Source: Gammaproteobacteria bacterium (GTDB taxonomy: Bacteria > Pseudomonadota > Gammaproteobacteria > Burkholderiales > Burkholderiaceae_C). From it: a DNA stretch of 64,000 nucleotides. Both the position numbers and the translations under genes were made by a program. The DNA lies in NCBI GenBank assembly GCA_018828125.1, contig JAHJWB010000019.1:242582-306581 (forward strand), read 5' to 3'. A model generated the notes under the pieces. That model ran no database searches. It saw only the letters and a program-made list of their open reading frames with translations, and had not been told where the DNA came from. Within the stretch, counting starts at the first letter, position 1. Each line of letters starts with the position of its first letter. This document shows, piece after piece, positions 27,074 through 36,017 of this stretch.

Positions 27074-27522
27074 GGACGAAGCCCCAGCGGCGGATTGCGC
27101 TCAGGCCTGAGCGTCGTCAACTCAAACGTGCGCGTTTCCCCACCACTTTCGCCCCAATGGATTGCAACGGACACTTCGTATAACGGCGGAACTCTAGGAC
27201 CTTGAACATCAGTGCTGTAGGGCTGGGATTGAACTCGCCAGTGATACCCGGCGCTGTCCCCCTCCTCGTTCCACCCCCCTACAGGGACAGAATCTCTCAG
27301 ATTGAGAAGTGACTGGGCAAGAATGACCGCCCCTTGGTGCCGCTGAACCTGATCGACGGACCTGACGCTGCCACCCAGAGCGCGATAAAACATTCCGAGT
27401 GCGAGCGCCATGATGGAAAAGGCGACCAAAAGCTCCAATAGCGTAAAACCCGAAGCCGCTCTCACTGCGACAGAGCGAGCGCTCAAAGACGCACGCCTTC
27501 CACCACGGATTTTCGTGCTCAT
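27070..27522 (-). CDS. gspI: Type II secretion minor pseudopilin GspI
   Basis: The product is 150 residues from MSTKIRG, the ATG whose last bases overlap the gspH stop (ATGA). A basic leader of about 23 residues precedes SG|FTLLELLVAFSIMALALGMFYRAL in part, with the +5 Glu. The body is short, with the GspI-type motif VGGWNEEGDSAGYHWRVQSQPY. It is a minor pseudopilin that starts tip assembly. The order and tight overlaps leave little doubt. Confidence 0.92.
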   Translation of the reverse strand: MSTKIRGGRRASLSARSVAVRAASGFTLLELLVAFSIMALALGMFYRALGGSVRSVDQVQRHQGAVILAQSLLNLRDSVPVGGWNEEGDSAGYHWRVQSQPYSTDVQGPRVPPLYEVSVAIHWGESGGETRTFELTTLRPERNPPLGLRP

Positions 27523-27989
27523 GGAAGCAGCGCCTCTTGTGTAACCCGCCCGGACAACCAATCAACCCTCAGTCGCACCCCGTTTCCCGCGGATCTGAGT
27601 ATTTCAACACTGCCTCCGGATGATCCACCCGATGGCAAAAATCGGATGGTCAATAGCTCGGAGGGTTGTCCCCCCTCCAGCTCGGCAACCACTGCCTTCA
27701 TCTGCAATGACTCAGGCAGTGTGCTCAAAGCACTGGACTGAAGACCATATTGGCGCTGCGCCAAGTCCATCACAAAACTGGTGTCACGACCCGAAGCAAC
27801 GGCCTGTTCTCGCGCAGCTCTTAACTGATTCAAGACCTTGCGCACGGCATCTCTGTATTGAGCGCCATCCCGCATACGATCCATTGCAACGGGAACCAAA
27901 CCGACAACCAGCGCCATGATTGCAAAGACAACCAATAGCTCAATCAGGGTGAAGCCGCTCACGCGGCGCCGAGCGTATTCCACTGCCAT
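27519..27989 (-). CDS. gspH: Type II secretion minor pseudopilin GspH
   Basis: The product is 156 residues from MAVEYARRR; an upstream ATG would add 11 residues. The prepilin site is VSG|FTLIELLVVFAIMALVVGLVP in part, followed by the GspH motif LNQLRAAREQAVASGRD, a helix that leads into the beta sandwich. The C-terminal strands (LLTIRFLPSGGSSGGSVEI) fit a pilin-like globular fold. It probably links the pseudopilus tip to the GspG shaft. It starts 59 bases after gspG. Confidence 0.9.
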   Translation of the reverse strand: MAVEYARRRVSGFTLIELLVVFAIMALVVGLVPVAMDRMRDGAQYRDAVRKVLNQLRAAREQAVASGRDTSFVMDLAQRQYGLQSSALSTLPESLQMKAVVAELEGGQPSELLTIRFLPSGGSSGGSVEILRSAGNGVRLRVDWLSGRVTQEALLP

Positions 27990-28048
27990 TGCATAGATTT
28001 GGTAAACCCCAGGCCAGTGCACGCAAGCGCTGCACTGGACGCGAAGAA

Positions 28049-28513
28049 TTATTTGGTGTTGCGCACGTCAGCCGCTTCACCCTCACCTCCAGCAGCGTTA
28101 TCCGAACCCAGGGAAATTATTTCGACTCCTGGGGGTACGTTGTTATACCGATAGGCATTGCCCCATGGGTCGCTGGGCAACCCCCCCTTCAGATAAGGCC
28201 CATTCCAGCCATTCGCCGCCGGAGGTTTAGCGACCAGAGCGTTCAACCCCTCTTCGGTGCTGGGGTAACGTCCCACATCCAATTTGAACAATTCAAGCGA
28301 TTTATCCAAATCCGAAATCTGAACAGCGGCAGTCTTCGACTTGGCGCCGCCGAGAGAACCAAGAACCTTTGGACCTACAAGACCAGCCAGCATGGTGAGA
28401 ATAGCCAAAACAACCAGCAACTCAATCAGCGTGAAACCCTTCAGAAGGCTCTTATTGCGTGTGTTGCCTGGCTTACGCGGATTGGCGCCTGACCGAGCAG
28501 GTTGTTGGGACAT
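28049..28513 (-). CDS. gspG: Type II secretion major pseudopilin GspG
   Basis: The product is 154 residues. A hydrophilic leader of about 27 residues (longer than in E. coli) ends in KG|FTLIELLVVLAILTMLAGLVGPKV in part. The GspG-specific body follows: DLDKSLELFKLDVGRYPSTEEGLNAL, NGWNGPYLKGGLPSDPWGNAYRY and the C-terminal ISLGSDN loop that coordinates calcium in this family. It polymerises to form the pseudopilus shaft. Length and motifs are textbook. Confidence 0.96.
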   Translation of the reverse strand: MSQQPARSGANPRKPGNTRNKSLLKGFTLIELLVVLAILTMLAGLVGPKVLGSLGGAKSKTAAVQISDLDKSLELFKLDVGRYPSTEEGLNALVAKPPAANGWNGPYLKGGLPSDPWGNAYRYNNVPPGVEIISLGSDNAAGGEGEAADVRNTK

Positions 28514-28536
28514 CGACTTACCTCCAGAACAAAAAA

Positions 28537-29793
28537 TTATACGGCCAAGTCATTCACAGACAGAATGCCCAGCAGGATGGACACGATGATCGCGGCGATC
28601 AAAATACCCAAAACCAAAATAAGCACCGGCTCAACCAAAGTGAGCAGTCGCTTGATGCCGATTTCGACTTCGCGATTCAATATATTGGACAGTTCCAACA
28701 TCATTGGACCAATGCGACCCGTCTCTTCCCCTACACGGATCAAATTAATCGCAAGGGGCTCGAAGATTCCGGTAGCACTGATGGCTTGAACGACTTTGCC
28801 CCCCTCTTTGACAATAGGCGCGACCTTCACGAGTGCCTGTTGCAAAACGACATTCCCGACCGTCTCCGTTGCAATGTGAATCGCAGTCAGCATAGGAACA
28901 CCGTTACCAAGCAGAGTTCCCAAAGAGCGGGAAAACAGCGTTAGCTGATACTTTAGCGCCAACCGTCCAATCAAAGGCGCCTTCAGCAAACGCGCCTGCC
29001 ACCATCGTCGCCCGCCAGGAGAACGTAGCCAGCGCAACAGAACCGACCCCACCCCAAATGAAGCGACGGCAATCACAAGCCCGTAGCTTTTGAAAGCATG
29101 GCCTAACGCCATCACCCACTGCGTGGGCAAAGGCAGCGCATCTCCCATATCTGTGAACAGTTTCTCGAATTGAGGAACGACAAAGCCCAGCATGACAACC
29201 AATGACAACACAGCGACACCGAGAAGAATGGCTGGGTATATGGTTGCGGACACCACGCTTTCTCGCAAGGCGCGCTGGCGTTCCATGTGCTCCACGAGTC
29301 GCTCCAGAACGGCCGACATCTGCCCGCTTGCCTCTCCCGAGCGAATCATGTTGATATAAAAATCGCCGAATAATTCGCGGTGAGCGCCCAATGCACGGCT
29401 CAAAGGTGTTCCGCCCTTGACAGCCTCAAGCACGCCTTGCAATAACTTAGCCACGGTAGGTTTGTAGCTCATGTCGATAAGCACGCGCAGGGCATTGTCG
29501 AGCGCTAGGCCGGCCCTCAACATGATTGACAGTTCAGAAGTCAGCGCCAGAACATCTGCCGTCTTCACAGGCCCTTTAACAGCCCGCAGCTTAGGCTGTG
29601 CAATTAATGCCCCGGAAGAACTGGCCGCAGCGGGCGTCCGGGTCGCGGCACTGAAAGCACCCTCACTGATTCCAAGTGGCGTGAGCCCTTGTTCACGCAA
29701 TTGCTTCAATACAGCCGCTTCGCTGCCCGCAGTGGTGCGGCCCTCGGCAACCTTCCCGTTAGCAGATGCTGCGCGCCAAACATAATCAGGCAT
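28537..29793 (-). CDS. gspF: Type II secretion inner-membrane platform protein GspF
   Basis: The product is 418 residues. The N-terminus has the T2SS/T4P motif YVWRAASANGKVAEGRTTAGS. Two repeated GspF domains follow (LSIMLRAGLALDNALRVL with SGEASGQMSAVLERL, and SLGTLLGNGVPMLTAI with VGEETGRIGPMMLEL), separated by membrane helices, with the last helix at VLILVLGILIAAIIVSILLGI in part. It is the inner-membrane hub on which the ATPase acts. It overlaps gspE by 8 bases and precedes gspG by 23. Confidence 0.96.
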   Translation of the reverse strand: MPDYVWRAASANGKVAEGRTTAGSEAAVLKQLREQGLTPLGISEGAFSAATRTPAAASSSGALIAQPKLRAVKGPVKTADVLALTSELSIMLRAGLALDNALRVLIDMSYKPTVAKLLQGVLEAVKGGTPLSRALGAHRELFGDFYINMIRSGEASGQMSAVLERLVEHMERQRALRESVVSATIYPAILLGVAVLSLVVMLGFVVPQFEKLFTDMGDALPLPTQWVMALGHAFKSYGLVIAVASFGVGSVLLRWLRSPGGRRWWQARLLKAPLIGRLALKYQLTLFSRSLGTLLGNGVPMLTAIHIATETVGNVVLQQALVKVAPIVKEGGKVVQAISATGIFEPLAINLIRVGEETGRIGPMMLELSNILNREVEIGIKRLLTLVEPVLILVLGILIAAIIVSILLGILSVNDLAV

Positions 29794-31516
29794 CGGTTTG
29801 ATCCTGTGTCACGCGAGCAAGCTCATCCAGCGTCGTAACCCCCGCCGCAACCTTGCGCAGGCCGTCTTCGTAAAGGCTCACCATTCCACCGTGCGCTGCT
29901 AGCGCGTTCAGCGCATTGGCATCACGGCCATCGATGATTGCTCTACGCATAGGCTCGTCAAGTGTCAAGAGCTCGTGGATTCCTGTGCGACCTCGATACC
30001 CCGTCTGGCGGCATTGTTCACAACCATGCGCACGGTAAATTTGTTGTCCTGGCGCAGTAAAGCGATGCAGGCCCGTACGCTCCAGAACATCAGAACCAGG
30101 GTCGTAAGGCTCTTTGCAGTTGCTGCACAAAGTGCGCACGAGGCGTTGCGCGAGCACGCCGTTCACGGACGAGGTGATCAAATAGCTTTCCACTCCCATG
30201 TCCTGCATGCGGACCACAGCGCCTGCTGCTGTATTGGTGTGAAGCGTAGACAGCACCAAATGACCGGTGAGTGCCGACTGAACGGCAATTTGGGCGGTCT
30301 CGCCATCCCGCATTTCCCCAATCATGATGATGTCGGGGTCCTGCCGCAGAATAGAACGCAGTGCATTCGCAAACGTCAGGTTAATTTGAGGATGCACCTG
30401 AATCTGATTTATGCCTTCGAGTTGGTATTCGACTGGATCTTCAACGGTGATAATCTTGTTCGCCTCAGCATCGATTTTGGACAGCGCAGCGTATAGCGTG
30501 GTAGTTTTACCCGAACCCGTTGGCCCGGTGACTAGAAGAATGCCGTGTGGTTTGGCCAAAAGAATGTTGAAGCGCGCCAATGTGTCTTGCGCAAAGCCCA
30601 TCTTCTCCAGATTCAGACGCACACTCGCACGATCCAGCACACGCATGACCACGCTTTCACCATGCACCGTGGGGACGGTGGAAACACGCAAATCCAGCTC
30701 CCGACCCTTGACACGCGTTTTAATGCGACCATCCTGCGGCAACCGCCTCTCGGCAATATCCAAATGTGCCAACAGCTTGACGCGTGAGTTAACTGCAGCA
30801 CTGAGGCGTGGCGGAACCACCTCACCAGCGTGAATGACACCGTCAACCCGATAACGCACATGAAGCCCGTCATCGAACGGTTCCAGGTGGATATCGGAAG
30901 CACGCAGATCGGTGACCCGCCCGATGATGGTGTTTACGAGCCGAATGACGGGCGCTTCGCTCGCGAGATCCTTCAGATGCTCAACAAAATCCCCGCTGTC
31001 GGATCCATCACCAAAGCCGTCATTCTCATCATTTGTAGCTTCTTCAACGGGCTCTATAAGAGCCTTCTCAATGTCCGACTCTAGCGCTAAGTGCGGTTGT
31101 ACTTCATAACCCGTTGCCAAACGCAATGCCTTGGTGACAAAAGCATCCTGGGGGACAGCCATTGCGACATGGAGTCGACCGTCTTCAAAGCGCAGTGGAT
31201 AAACAGCATTGGCTTGAAGAAACTCCGGAAGCAGCCCTTTGACATCCGGCATGAGATCAGGAAAGGCATCTGCCGTAACAATGGATATGCCCAACTGCGC
31301 CGATAGAGCACCCACTACATCCGCTTCTGAGACTAACCCCAGCCTTACCAGCACGCGCCCCAGCATTCCGCCCATCTCCTGTTGCGCAGACACGGCACGC
31401 TCAAGATCGCGAGCGCTCAATTTTCCGGCCTGTACAAGCAGATCGCCAATGCGTGTTCGCGCGTTGGCATCCGTACCCAGCGCCTCAGCTACGGACGAAA
31501 GTGTGTTGATGGTCAT
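29786..31516 (-). CDS. gspE: Type II secretion ATPase GspE
   Basis: The product is 576 residues and first in the operon. The N-terminal domain (about 15-150) has the LGDLLVQAGKLS-like repeat found in GspE/PilB. The ATPase core has Walker A GPTGSGKTTT (about 331-340), the Asp box, Walker B-type DPDIIMIGEMRDGETA and the His box TGHLVLSTLHTN. The C-terminal zinc-binding tetracysteine (CSNC...CEQC) is intact. It powers pseudopilus assembly at the cytoplasmic face. The 228 bases to the divergent hydrolase-like gene should contain the operon promoter. Confidence 0.96.
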   Translation of the reverse strand: MTINTLSSVAEALGTDANARTRIGDLLVQAGKLSARDLERAVSAQQEMGGMLGRVLVRLGLVSEADVVGALSAQLGISIVTADAFPDLMPDVKGLLPEFLQANAVYPLRFEDGRLHVAMAVPQDAFVTKALRLATGYEVQPHLALESDIEKALIEPVEEATNDENDGFGDGSDSGDFVEHLKDLASEAPVIRLVNTIIGRVTDLRASDIHLEPFDDGLHVRYRVDGVIHAGEVVPPRLSAAVNSRVKLLAHLDIAERRLPQDGRIKTRVKGRELDLRVSTVPTVHGESVVMRVLDRASVRLNLEKMGFAQDTLARFNILLAKPHGILLVTGPTGSGKTTTLYAALSKIDAEANKIITVEDPVEYQLEGINQIQVHPQINLTFANALRSILRQDPDIIMIGEMRDGETAQIAVQSALTGHLVLSTLHTNTAAGAVVRMQDMGVESYLITSSVNGVLAQRLVRTLCSNCKEPYDPGSDVLERTGLHRFTAPGQQIYRAHGCEQCRQTGYRGRTGIHELLTLDEPMRRAIIDGRDANALNALAAHGGMVSLYEDGLRKVAAGVTTLDELARVTQDQTDA

Positions 31517-31744
31517 GGATGCTCAGATTGCCGCGCGATAAGTGGTCGAGTGAACTACCCTCACGCGCCTTCGATGGCTCAAACAGAATGGTCGAGAGTG
31601 TAGCCGGGGGATATGAGGTGCAGACGTGAGCAGTTGGTAGAGCCCAACTTGTTGCCGCCTGCTGATTTCTGCTGCGGCACCGCCAGTTTCACGCGTCAGT
31701 CCTTTACAGTCGCAAGATTCGCCACCGCTGAGTTCCTTACGACG

Positions 31745-33649
31745 ATGAGTACATTTTTGCCGCGCCGAGCAACCACCTTAGCAGCCCTGGTTGCAGGGGG
31801 CGCAGTATTGATAGCAGGCTGGTGGGGCGCGAAATTGTTGGCGACACATACCCCAGCGCAATTTCGCACCCCGGACGGAATGCTGCTGGCCCCGATGGTT
31901 TCCGTGGTCGATCCTTGCATATTACTTCCAACACAATCCACACGCTCGGGAGACGCTAGAGCAGACTCGTTGACGCATTCCTGCACAGGTCCTGAAGGAT
32001 CTGCGGCCCAGTTAGTGGAGTCGACCCTGACGACCCTGCAGCCGGTGGCAGCACGGCAATCAGCGGCGTTATTGGGTTACACCTTGCCCGCTCCGCTACT
32101 GCAACTATTTCGCCGAGAAGGTAGGGATTGGGTGATAGACGCAGAACGGGTCCAGCGGATCGTGCGAACCATACGAGATACCAACCGACCAGTCATCCTC
32201 TATCTGTTCTCTACCCATTTTTCGACCGACGCACCTCTGGAAATCGAGCTTGCGAAAGACCCCAGCAATTTGGCTCAAACGCGCGATGGCCCCATGCCGC
32301 AGAGCCGTTACTACGATTCTGCAATCAATAATTGGACATTTGCCGACACGCAAACAAACATCACCGCGCGACGCACGCAAGCAGTACAGGCATTGCTGAC
32401 GGAGTTGTGTCGACTTCCAGATCATGATCTGGTAAAGATCAAGGGCGTCAGCTTGCTGGGTGAACTTCATCATCTGTTTCCTGATTTTGAAGCAGGCATG
32501 GGATTTGACCTTCCTTATCGAACCACCGACTACAGCCCCACGTCCGTGAAAGGCTTCCGAGATTTCCTCAAAGGAGAATTCCGCCGCATAGAGCATTTGA
32601 ACCGAGTGCTCGCCAGTGACTACAGGTCGTTTGACGATGTTCAACCCCCTTCCCGTGATATTCGTTCAGAGCCCCTGCAGCGCTACACAGAACATATTGA
32701 TTCGTTCGCGCACGGAACATTGCCCGTTTCGGGCTGGGCATTTGTCGACTCGCATAAGGGCAGCGCACCTGCATGGGTGCATGTCTATCTGAACGGCACC
32801 TTCGTCCAAAAAACACTTGCCGATAAGGGCCGACAAGATGTCTTGCTGGCAAAACCGGAATTTGGTTCCGCCAACACTGGCTGGCGACTGGATCTGGATT
32901 TCCGGCGCCTGCAACCTGGCTTGCACCGCATTGATGTTTTTCTGGAATCCTCTCCCGGTCAGCTGTCTGCACTGGGCGCGCGAGAAATATCGGTTATGGA
33001 CAAGCACCAGAAAACGCCGCTATTGGTGCCCCAACAGCCGCTTCCGCAGCATTCGCCATTTAGCGAGTCCGTCCAGGCACATATTGATCAACCAAGAGGC
33101 CAAGCGTCCTACTACTACAACCCTCTAGTGCCTTTTTGGCACTCTTTCAGGGCCAAGCAGGTGGTGGACTATCTGCGCTTCTTTGACAACCTAGTGAGCC
33201 AATCCTGCTTGTCCACCACGCCGCATTACACACACCAGATCATTCCATTTGCCAACCCCAGCTGGGACGAAAACAAATTCGCGATCAGATCTTCGCTGAA
33301 AGTGCTAGACACTCAGAACATTCAGCTCGGCGTCAGTCTGTACGGTGACGCGTCTTACGGAACCTCATTTGCCAAGTGGTACTCGTCCACCGCTCATAGA
33401 AACTACGGAGTCACTGAATTCCATCCACTCAAAGGCATGAGCGGCAAAGAATTGAGCCGGGCACTTGACCTTCACGCGCGCCGAGGCGCAAGTTTTTTGT
33501 CGTTTTTTGTGGAGCCCTACTGGAACAACCAAATAGTGGACCGAGGCCACAATATCTTTTCCTTTGATCCAAACAACTCGAAATTTGGATCTGATCACCT
33601 GTACAAAGCGATGCAAATTCACTTGGCAGAACCTAAAAAATATCGCTGA
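31745..33649 (+). CDS. Membrane-anchored glycoside hydrolase-like protein with inserted beta domain
   Basis: The product is 634 residues from MSTFLPRR; the frame opens 44 codons earlier without a convincing start. An N-terminal membrane anchor (about 10-33) is followed by a TIM-barrel-like region. The segment SVKGFRDFLKGEFRRIEHLN and then LASDYRSFDDVQPP is typical of GH42-like beta-galactosidase relatives. Candidate catalytic acids are in LLGELHHLFP and GVTEFHPL, with FFVEPYW later. An Ig-like domain (SGWAFVDSHKG, VHVYLNGTFV, GWRLDLDFR) interrupts the barrel at about 360-450. I infer a periplasmic glycan hydrolase or transglycosylase. It lies between the T2SS and rhamnose genes. Confidence 0.65.
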   Translation: MSTFLPRRATTLAALVAGGAVLIAGWWGAKLLATHTPAQFRTPDGMLLAPMVSVVDPCILLPTQSTRSGDARADSLTHSCTGPEGSAAQLVESTLTTLQPVAARQSAALLGYTLPAPLLQLFRREGRDWVIDAERVQRIVRTIRDTNRPVILYLFSTHFSTDAPLEIELAKDPSNLAQTRDGPMPQSRYYDSAINNWTFADTQTNITARRTQAVQALLTELCRLPDHDLVKIKGVSLLGELHHLFPDFEAGMGFDLPYRTTDYSPTSVKGFRDFLKGEFRRIEHLNRVLASDYRSFDDVQPPSRDIRSEPLQRYTEHIDSFAHGTLPVSGWAFVDSHKGSAPAWVHVYLNGTFVQKTLADKGRQDVLLAKPEFGSANTGWRLDLDFRRLQPGLHRIDVFLESSPGQLSALGAREISVMDKHQKTPLLVPQQPLPQHSPFSESVQAHIDQPRGQASYYYNPLVPFWHSFRAKQVVDYLRFFDNLVSQSCLSTTPHYTHQIIPFANPSWDENKFAIRSSLKVLDTQNIQLGVSLYGDASYGTSFAKWYSSTAHRNYGVTEFHPLKGMSGKELSRALDLHARRGASFLSFFVEPYWNNQIVDRGHNIFSFDPNNSKFGSDHLYKAMQIHLAEPKKYR

Positions 33650-33675
33650 CGCAAGGCAGGGTACTAAGCCCAAAC

Positions 33676-34221
33676 TCAGGGAAATAGTTCGGCGTCCAGC
33701 AATAAGGCGCCCTGCGCATCCTTAGCTGAAAGCGTAGGTGGCTGCTGTAGTTTCCAATCGATGGCAAGTGCCGGATCATTCCAAGCAACACAGCGTTCGT
33801 GGGCGGGCGCATAGTAGTCAGTGGTTTTGTACAGAAACTCGGCAACATCACTGAGTACGACAAAACCATGGCCGAAGCCCGGAGGCACCCATAGTTGGCG
33901 GTGATTGTCTTCACTGAGCTCCTCACTTACCCATTTGCCGAAGGTTGGCGAACTTCTGCGCAAATCTACAGCCACATCCAACACAACACCACGCACAACG
34001 CGCACCAGCTTTCCCTGGGGTTGCTGAATTTGGTAGTGCAAGCCTCGCAAAACGCCTTTAGTGCTGCGGCTGTGATTATCTTGAACGAATTGATGGCGCG
34101 TACCGGTGGCTTCATTGAAAGCACCCTGATTGAAGCTTTCGTAAAAATAACCACGCGAGTCTCCAAACACTTTGGGTTCAATTAGCTGGACTTCAGGGAT
34201 AGCGAGAGGAGTTGCTTTCAT
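33676..34221 (-). CDS. rfbC: dTDP-4-dehydrorhamnose 3,5-epimerase
   Basis: The product is 181 residues from MKATPLAIP; an upstream start adds 17 unconserved residues. It epimerises dTDP-4-keto-6-deoxyglucose at C3 and C5 in dTDP-L-rhamnose synthesis. The cupin fold shows FGDSRGYFYESFN, QDNHSRSTKGVLRGLHYQ (active-site His), KLVRVVRGVVLDVAVDLR and LWVPPGFGHGFVVLSD, then TTDYYAP. All are hallmark RmlC motifs. It is the last gene of rmlBDAC, 7 bases after rfbA. Confidence 0.97.
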   Translation of the reverse strand: MKATPLAIPEVQLIEPKVFGDSRGYFYESFNQGAFNEATGTRHQFVQDNHSRSTKGVLRGLHYQIQQPQGKLVRVVRGVVLDVAVDLRRSSPTFGKWVSEELSEDNHRQLWVPPGFGHGFVVLSDVAEFLYKTTDYYAPAHERCVAWNDPALAIDWKLQQPPTLSAKDAQGALLLDAELFP

Positions 34222-34228
34222 ACCGGAA

Positions 34229-35113
34229 TCAATAAATTTTCTCTTTGAGCACCCGAAGTAGGTACTGACCATAGCCGCCTTTGATCAATGGATGTGCTAA
34301 ACGCTCCAGCTGTTCGCTGTCAATCCATTGGTAGCGCCAAGCAATCTCCTCGGGACATGCAATCTTGAGGCCTTGGCGGTGCTCCAGCGTGGCGATGAAC
34401 TGCCCCGCTTCCAACAAGCTTTCATGCGTACCGGTGTCCAGCCACGCATAGCCGCGTCCCATGATTTCCACATTGAGCTGTGCCTTATCGAGATACAGGC
34501 GATTGAGATCCGTGATCTCGTACTCCCCCCGCGCCGAAGGCTTGAGACTTCGGGCCAGGTCCACCACCTGGTTGTCGTAGAAGTACAGCCCGGTCACCGC
34601 GTAGCTGGATTTGGGCGATTGCGGCTTCTCCTCCAGCGACAACACCTTGCCTTGTGCATCAAACTCCGCCACGCCATAGCGTTCGGGGTCTTGCACGTGG
34701 TAGGCGAATACGCTGGCGCCTTCGGTGCGGGCCATGGCGCTGCCCAACAGTTCATGGAAGTCGTGGCCATAGAAAATGTTGTCGCCCAATACCAGCGCAC
34801 TGGGGGAATCGCCCAGAAACTTTTCACCGATGAGGAACGCCTGTGCGAGACCGTCGGGGCTGGGCTGGACGGCGTATTCCAGGCGGATGCCCCACTGGCT
34901 GCCGTCACCCAGCAGCTGCTCAAAGCGCGGCGTGTCCTGCGGGGTGCTGATGATGAGTATCTCGCGGATGCCCGCCAACATCAGCGTGCTGAGCGGGTAA
35001 TAGATCATCGGCTTGTCATAGACCGGCAGCAGTTGCTTGCTGATGGCGAGCGTTGCCGGATGCAGGCGGGTGCCGGAGCCGCCGGCGAGGATGATGCCTT
35101 TGCGTTGGGTCAT
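34229..35113 (-). CDS. rfbA: Glucose-1-phosphate thymidylyltransferase
   Basis: The product is 294 residues from MTQRKG. It joins dTTP and glucose-1-phosphate to make dTDP-glucose, the first committed step to dTDP-rhamnose. Motifs are [16 protein letters not shown] (nucleotide-binding loop), [39 protein letters not shown] and [28 protein letters not shown] lies near the end. Length is standard. It is 13 bases downstream of rfbD. Confidence 0.98.
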   Translation of the reverse strand: MTQRKGIILAGGSGTRLHPATLAISKQLLPVYDKPMIYYPLSTLMLAGIREILIISTPQDTPRFEQLLGDGSQWGIRLEYAVQPSPDGLAQAFLIGEKFLGDSPSALVLGDNIFYGHDFHELLGSAMARTEGASVFAYHVQDPERYGVAEFDAQGKVLSLEEKPQSPKSSYAVTGLYFYDNQVVDLARSLKPSARGEYEITDLNRLYLDKAQLNVEIMGRGYAWLDTGTHESLLEAGQFIATLEHRQGLKIACPEEIAWRYQWIDSEQLERLAHPLIKGGYGQYLLRVLKEKIY

Positions 35114-35126
35114 GTCAGGATGCCAT

Positions 35127-36017
35127 TCAAAGGGATTCGGCCAGCATGCGCGCAACGCCCGCTTGCCAGTAAGGAAGGCGCAGCCCGAAGGTGTTTTGCA
35201 GGTGGGTGGTATCCAGGCGCGAGTTGTGCGGGCGCGCAGCGGGTGTAGGAAACGAAGAGGTTGGCACAGGCGCTACCTCATTCGCTTTCAATTTGATAGC
35301 TGGTTGCGCTTGTACAGCAAGCGCCAGCACCTCTTTTGCATATAAATGCCAATTGGTTTCACCAGCGGCCACGCAGTGATACAGACCCGCATCCTGGGGC
35401 TGCCGCTGCAGGTGGCGCAGGGCGTGAGCCGTGACATCGGCCAGCAGGTCGGCGCCCGTGGGAGCGCCCCATTGGTCGTCGATGACCGTGAGGCGCTCGC
35501 GCTCTTGTGCCAGGCGCAGCATGGTCTTCGCGAAGTTGCCGCCGCGCGCCGCATACACCCAACTGGTGCGCAAAATCAGATGTCGGGCGCCGGACTGCTG
35601 AATGAGCTGTTCGCCTTCGAGCTTGGTGCGCCCATAAACATTCAATGGCGCAGGCGTGTCAGTTTCCACCCACGGGCGCTCACCACTGCCGTCGAACACG
35701 TAGTCGGTGCTGTAGTGCACCAGCCATGCGCCCAGCCGGGCCGCTTCTTGCGCGATGGCGCCGGGGGCGGTGGCATTGAGGGTGCGGGCAAACTCGGGTT
35801 CGCTTTCGGCCTTGTCCACGGCCGTGTGGGCTGCGGCGTTCACGATGACATCAGGGCGCAGGGCGCGCACCGTGTCGGCCACGCCAGCCGGGTTGGCAAA
35901 GTCCCCGCAGTGATCGGCGCTGTCGAAGTCCAACGCCGTGACGGTACCCAGCACAGACAGGCTGCGCTGCAGCTCCCATCCAACCTGACCGTTTTTTCCG
36001 AACAGCAGTATGTTCAT
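35127..36017 (-). CDS. rfbD: dTDP-4-dehydrorhamnose reductase with in-frame repeat insertion
   Basis: The product is 296 residues from [13 protein letters not shown], whose ATG overlaps the rfbB stop (ATGA). It carries out the final NAD(P)H-dependent reduction to dTDP-L-rhamnose. The Rossmann motif is [10 protein letters not shown] and the catalytic region [10 protein letters not shown] has the YxxxK Lys in [23 protein letters not shown] lies near the end. Residues about 224-243 ([20 protein letters not shown] in part) are encoded by a copy of the palindromic repeat. They sit where RmlD proteins normally have a shorter stretch, so the enzyme may carry a short extra loop. Confidence 0.95.
   Translation of the reverse strand: MNILLFGKNGQVGWELQRSLSVLGTVTALDFDSADHCGDFANPAGVADTVRALRPDVIVNAAAHTAVDKAESEPEFARTLNATAPGAIAQEAARLGAWLVHYSTDYVFDGSGERPWVETDTPAPLNVYGRTKLEGEQLIQQSGARHLILRTSWVYAARGGNFAKTMLRLAQERERLTVIDDQWGAPTGADLLADVTAHALRHLQRQPQDAGLYHCVAAGETNWHLYAKEVLALAVQAQPAIKLKANEVAPVPTSSFPTPAARPHNSRLDTTHLQNTFGLRLPYWQAGVARMLAESL
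35289..35347. repeat. Palindromic repeat, copy inside rfbD
   Basis: TTGATAGCTGGTTGCGCTTG, a 5-base loop and CAAGCGCCAGCACCTC, then a T/A-rich end, aligns with the copies at 45731, 57626 and 63661. It lies wholly inside the rfbD reading frame and leaves it open. Confidence 0.75.
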
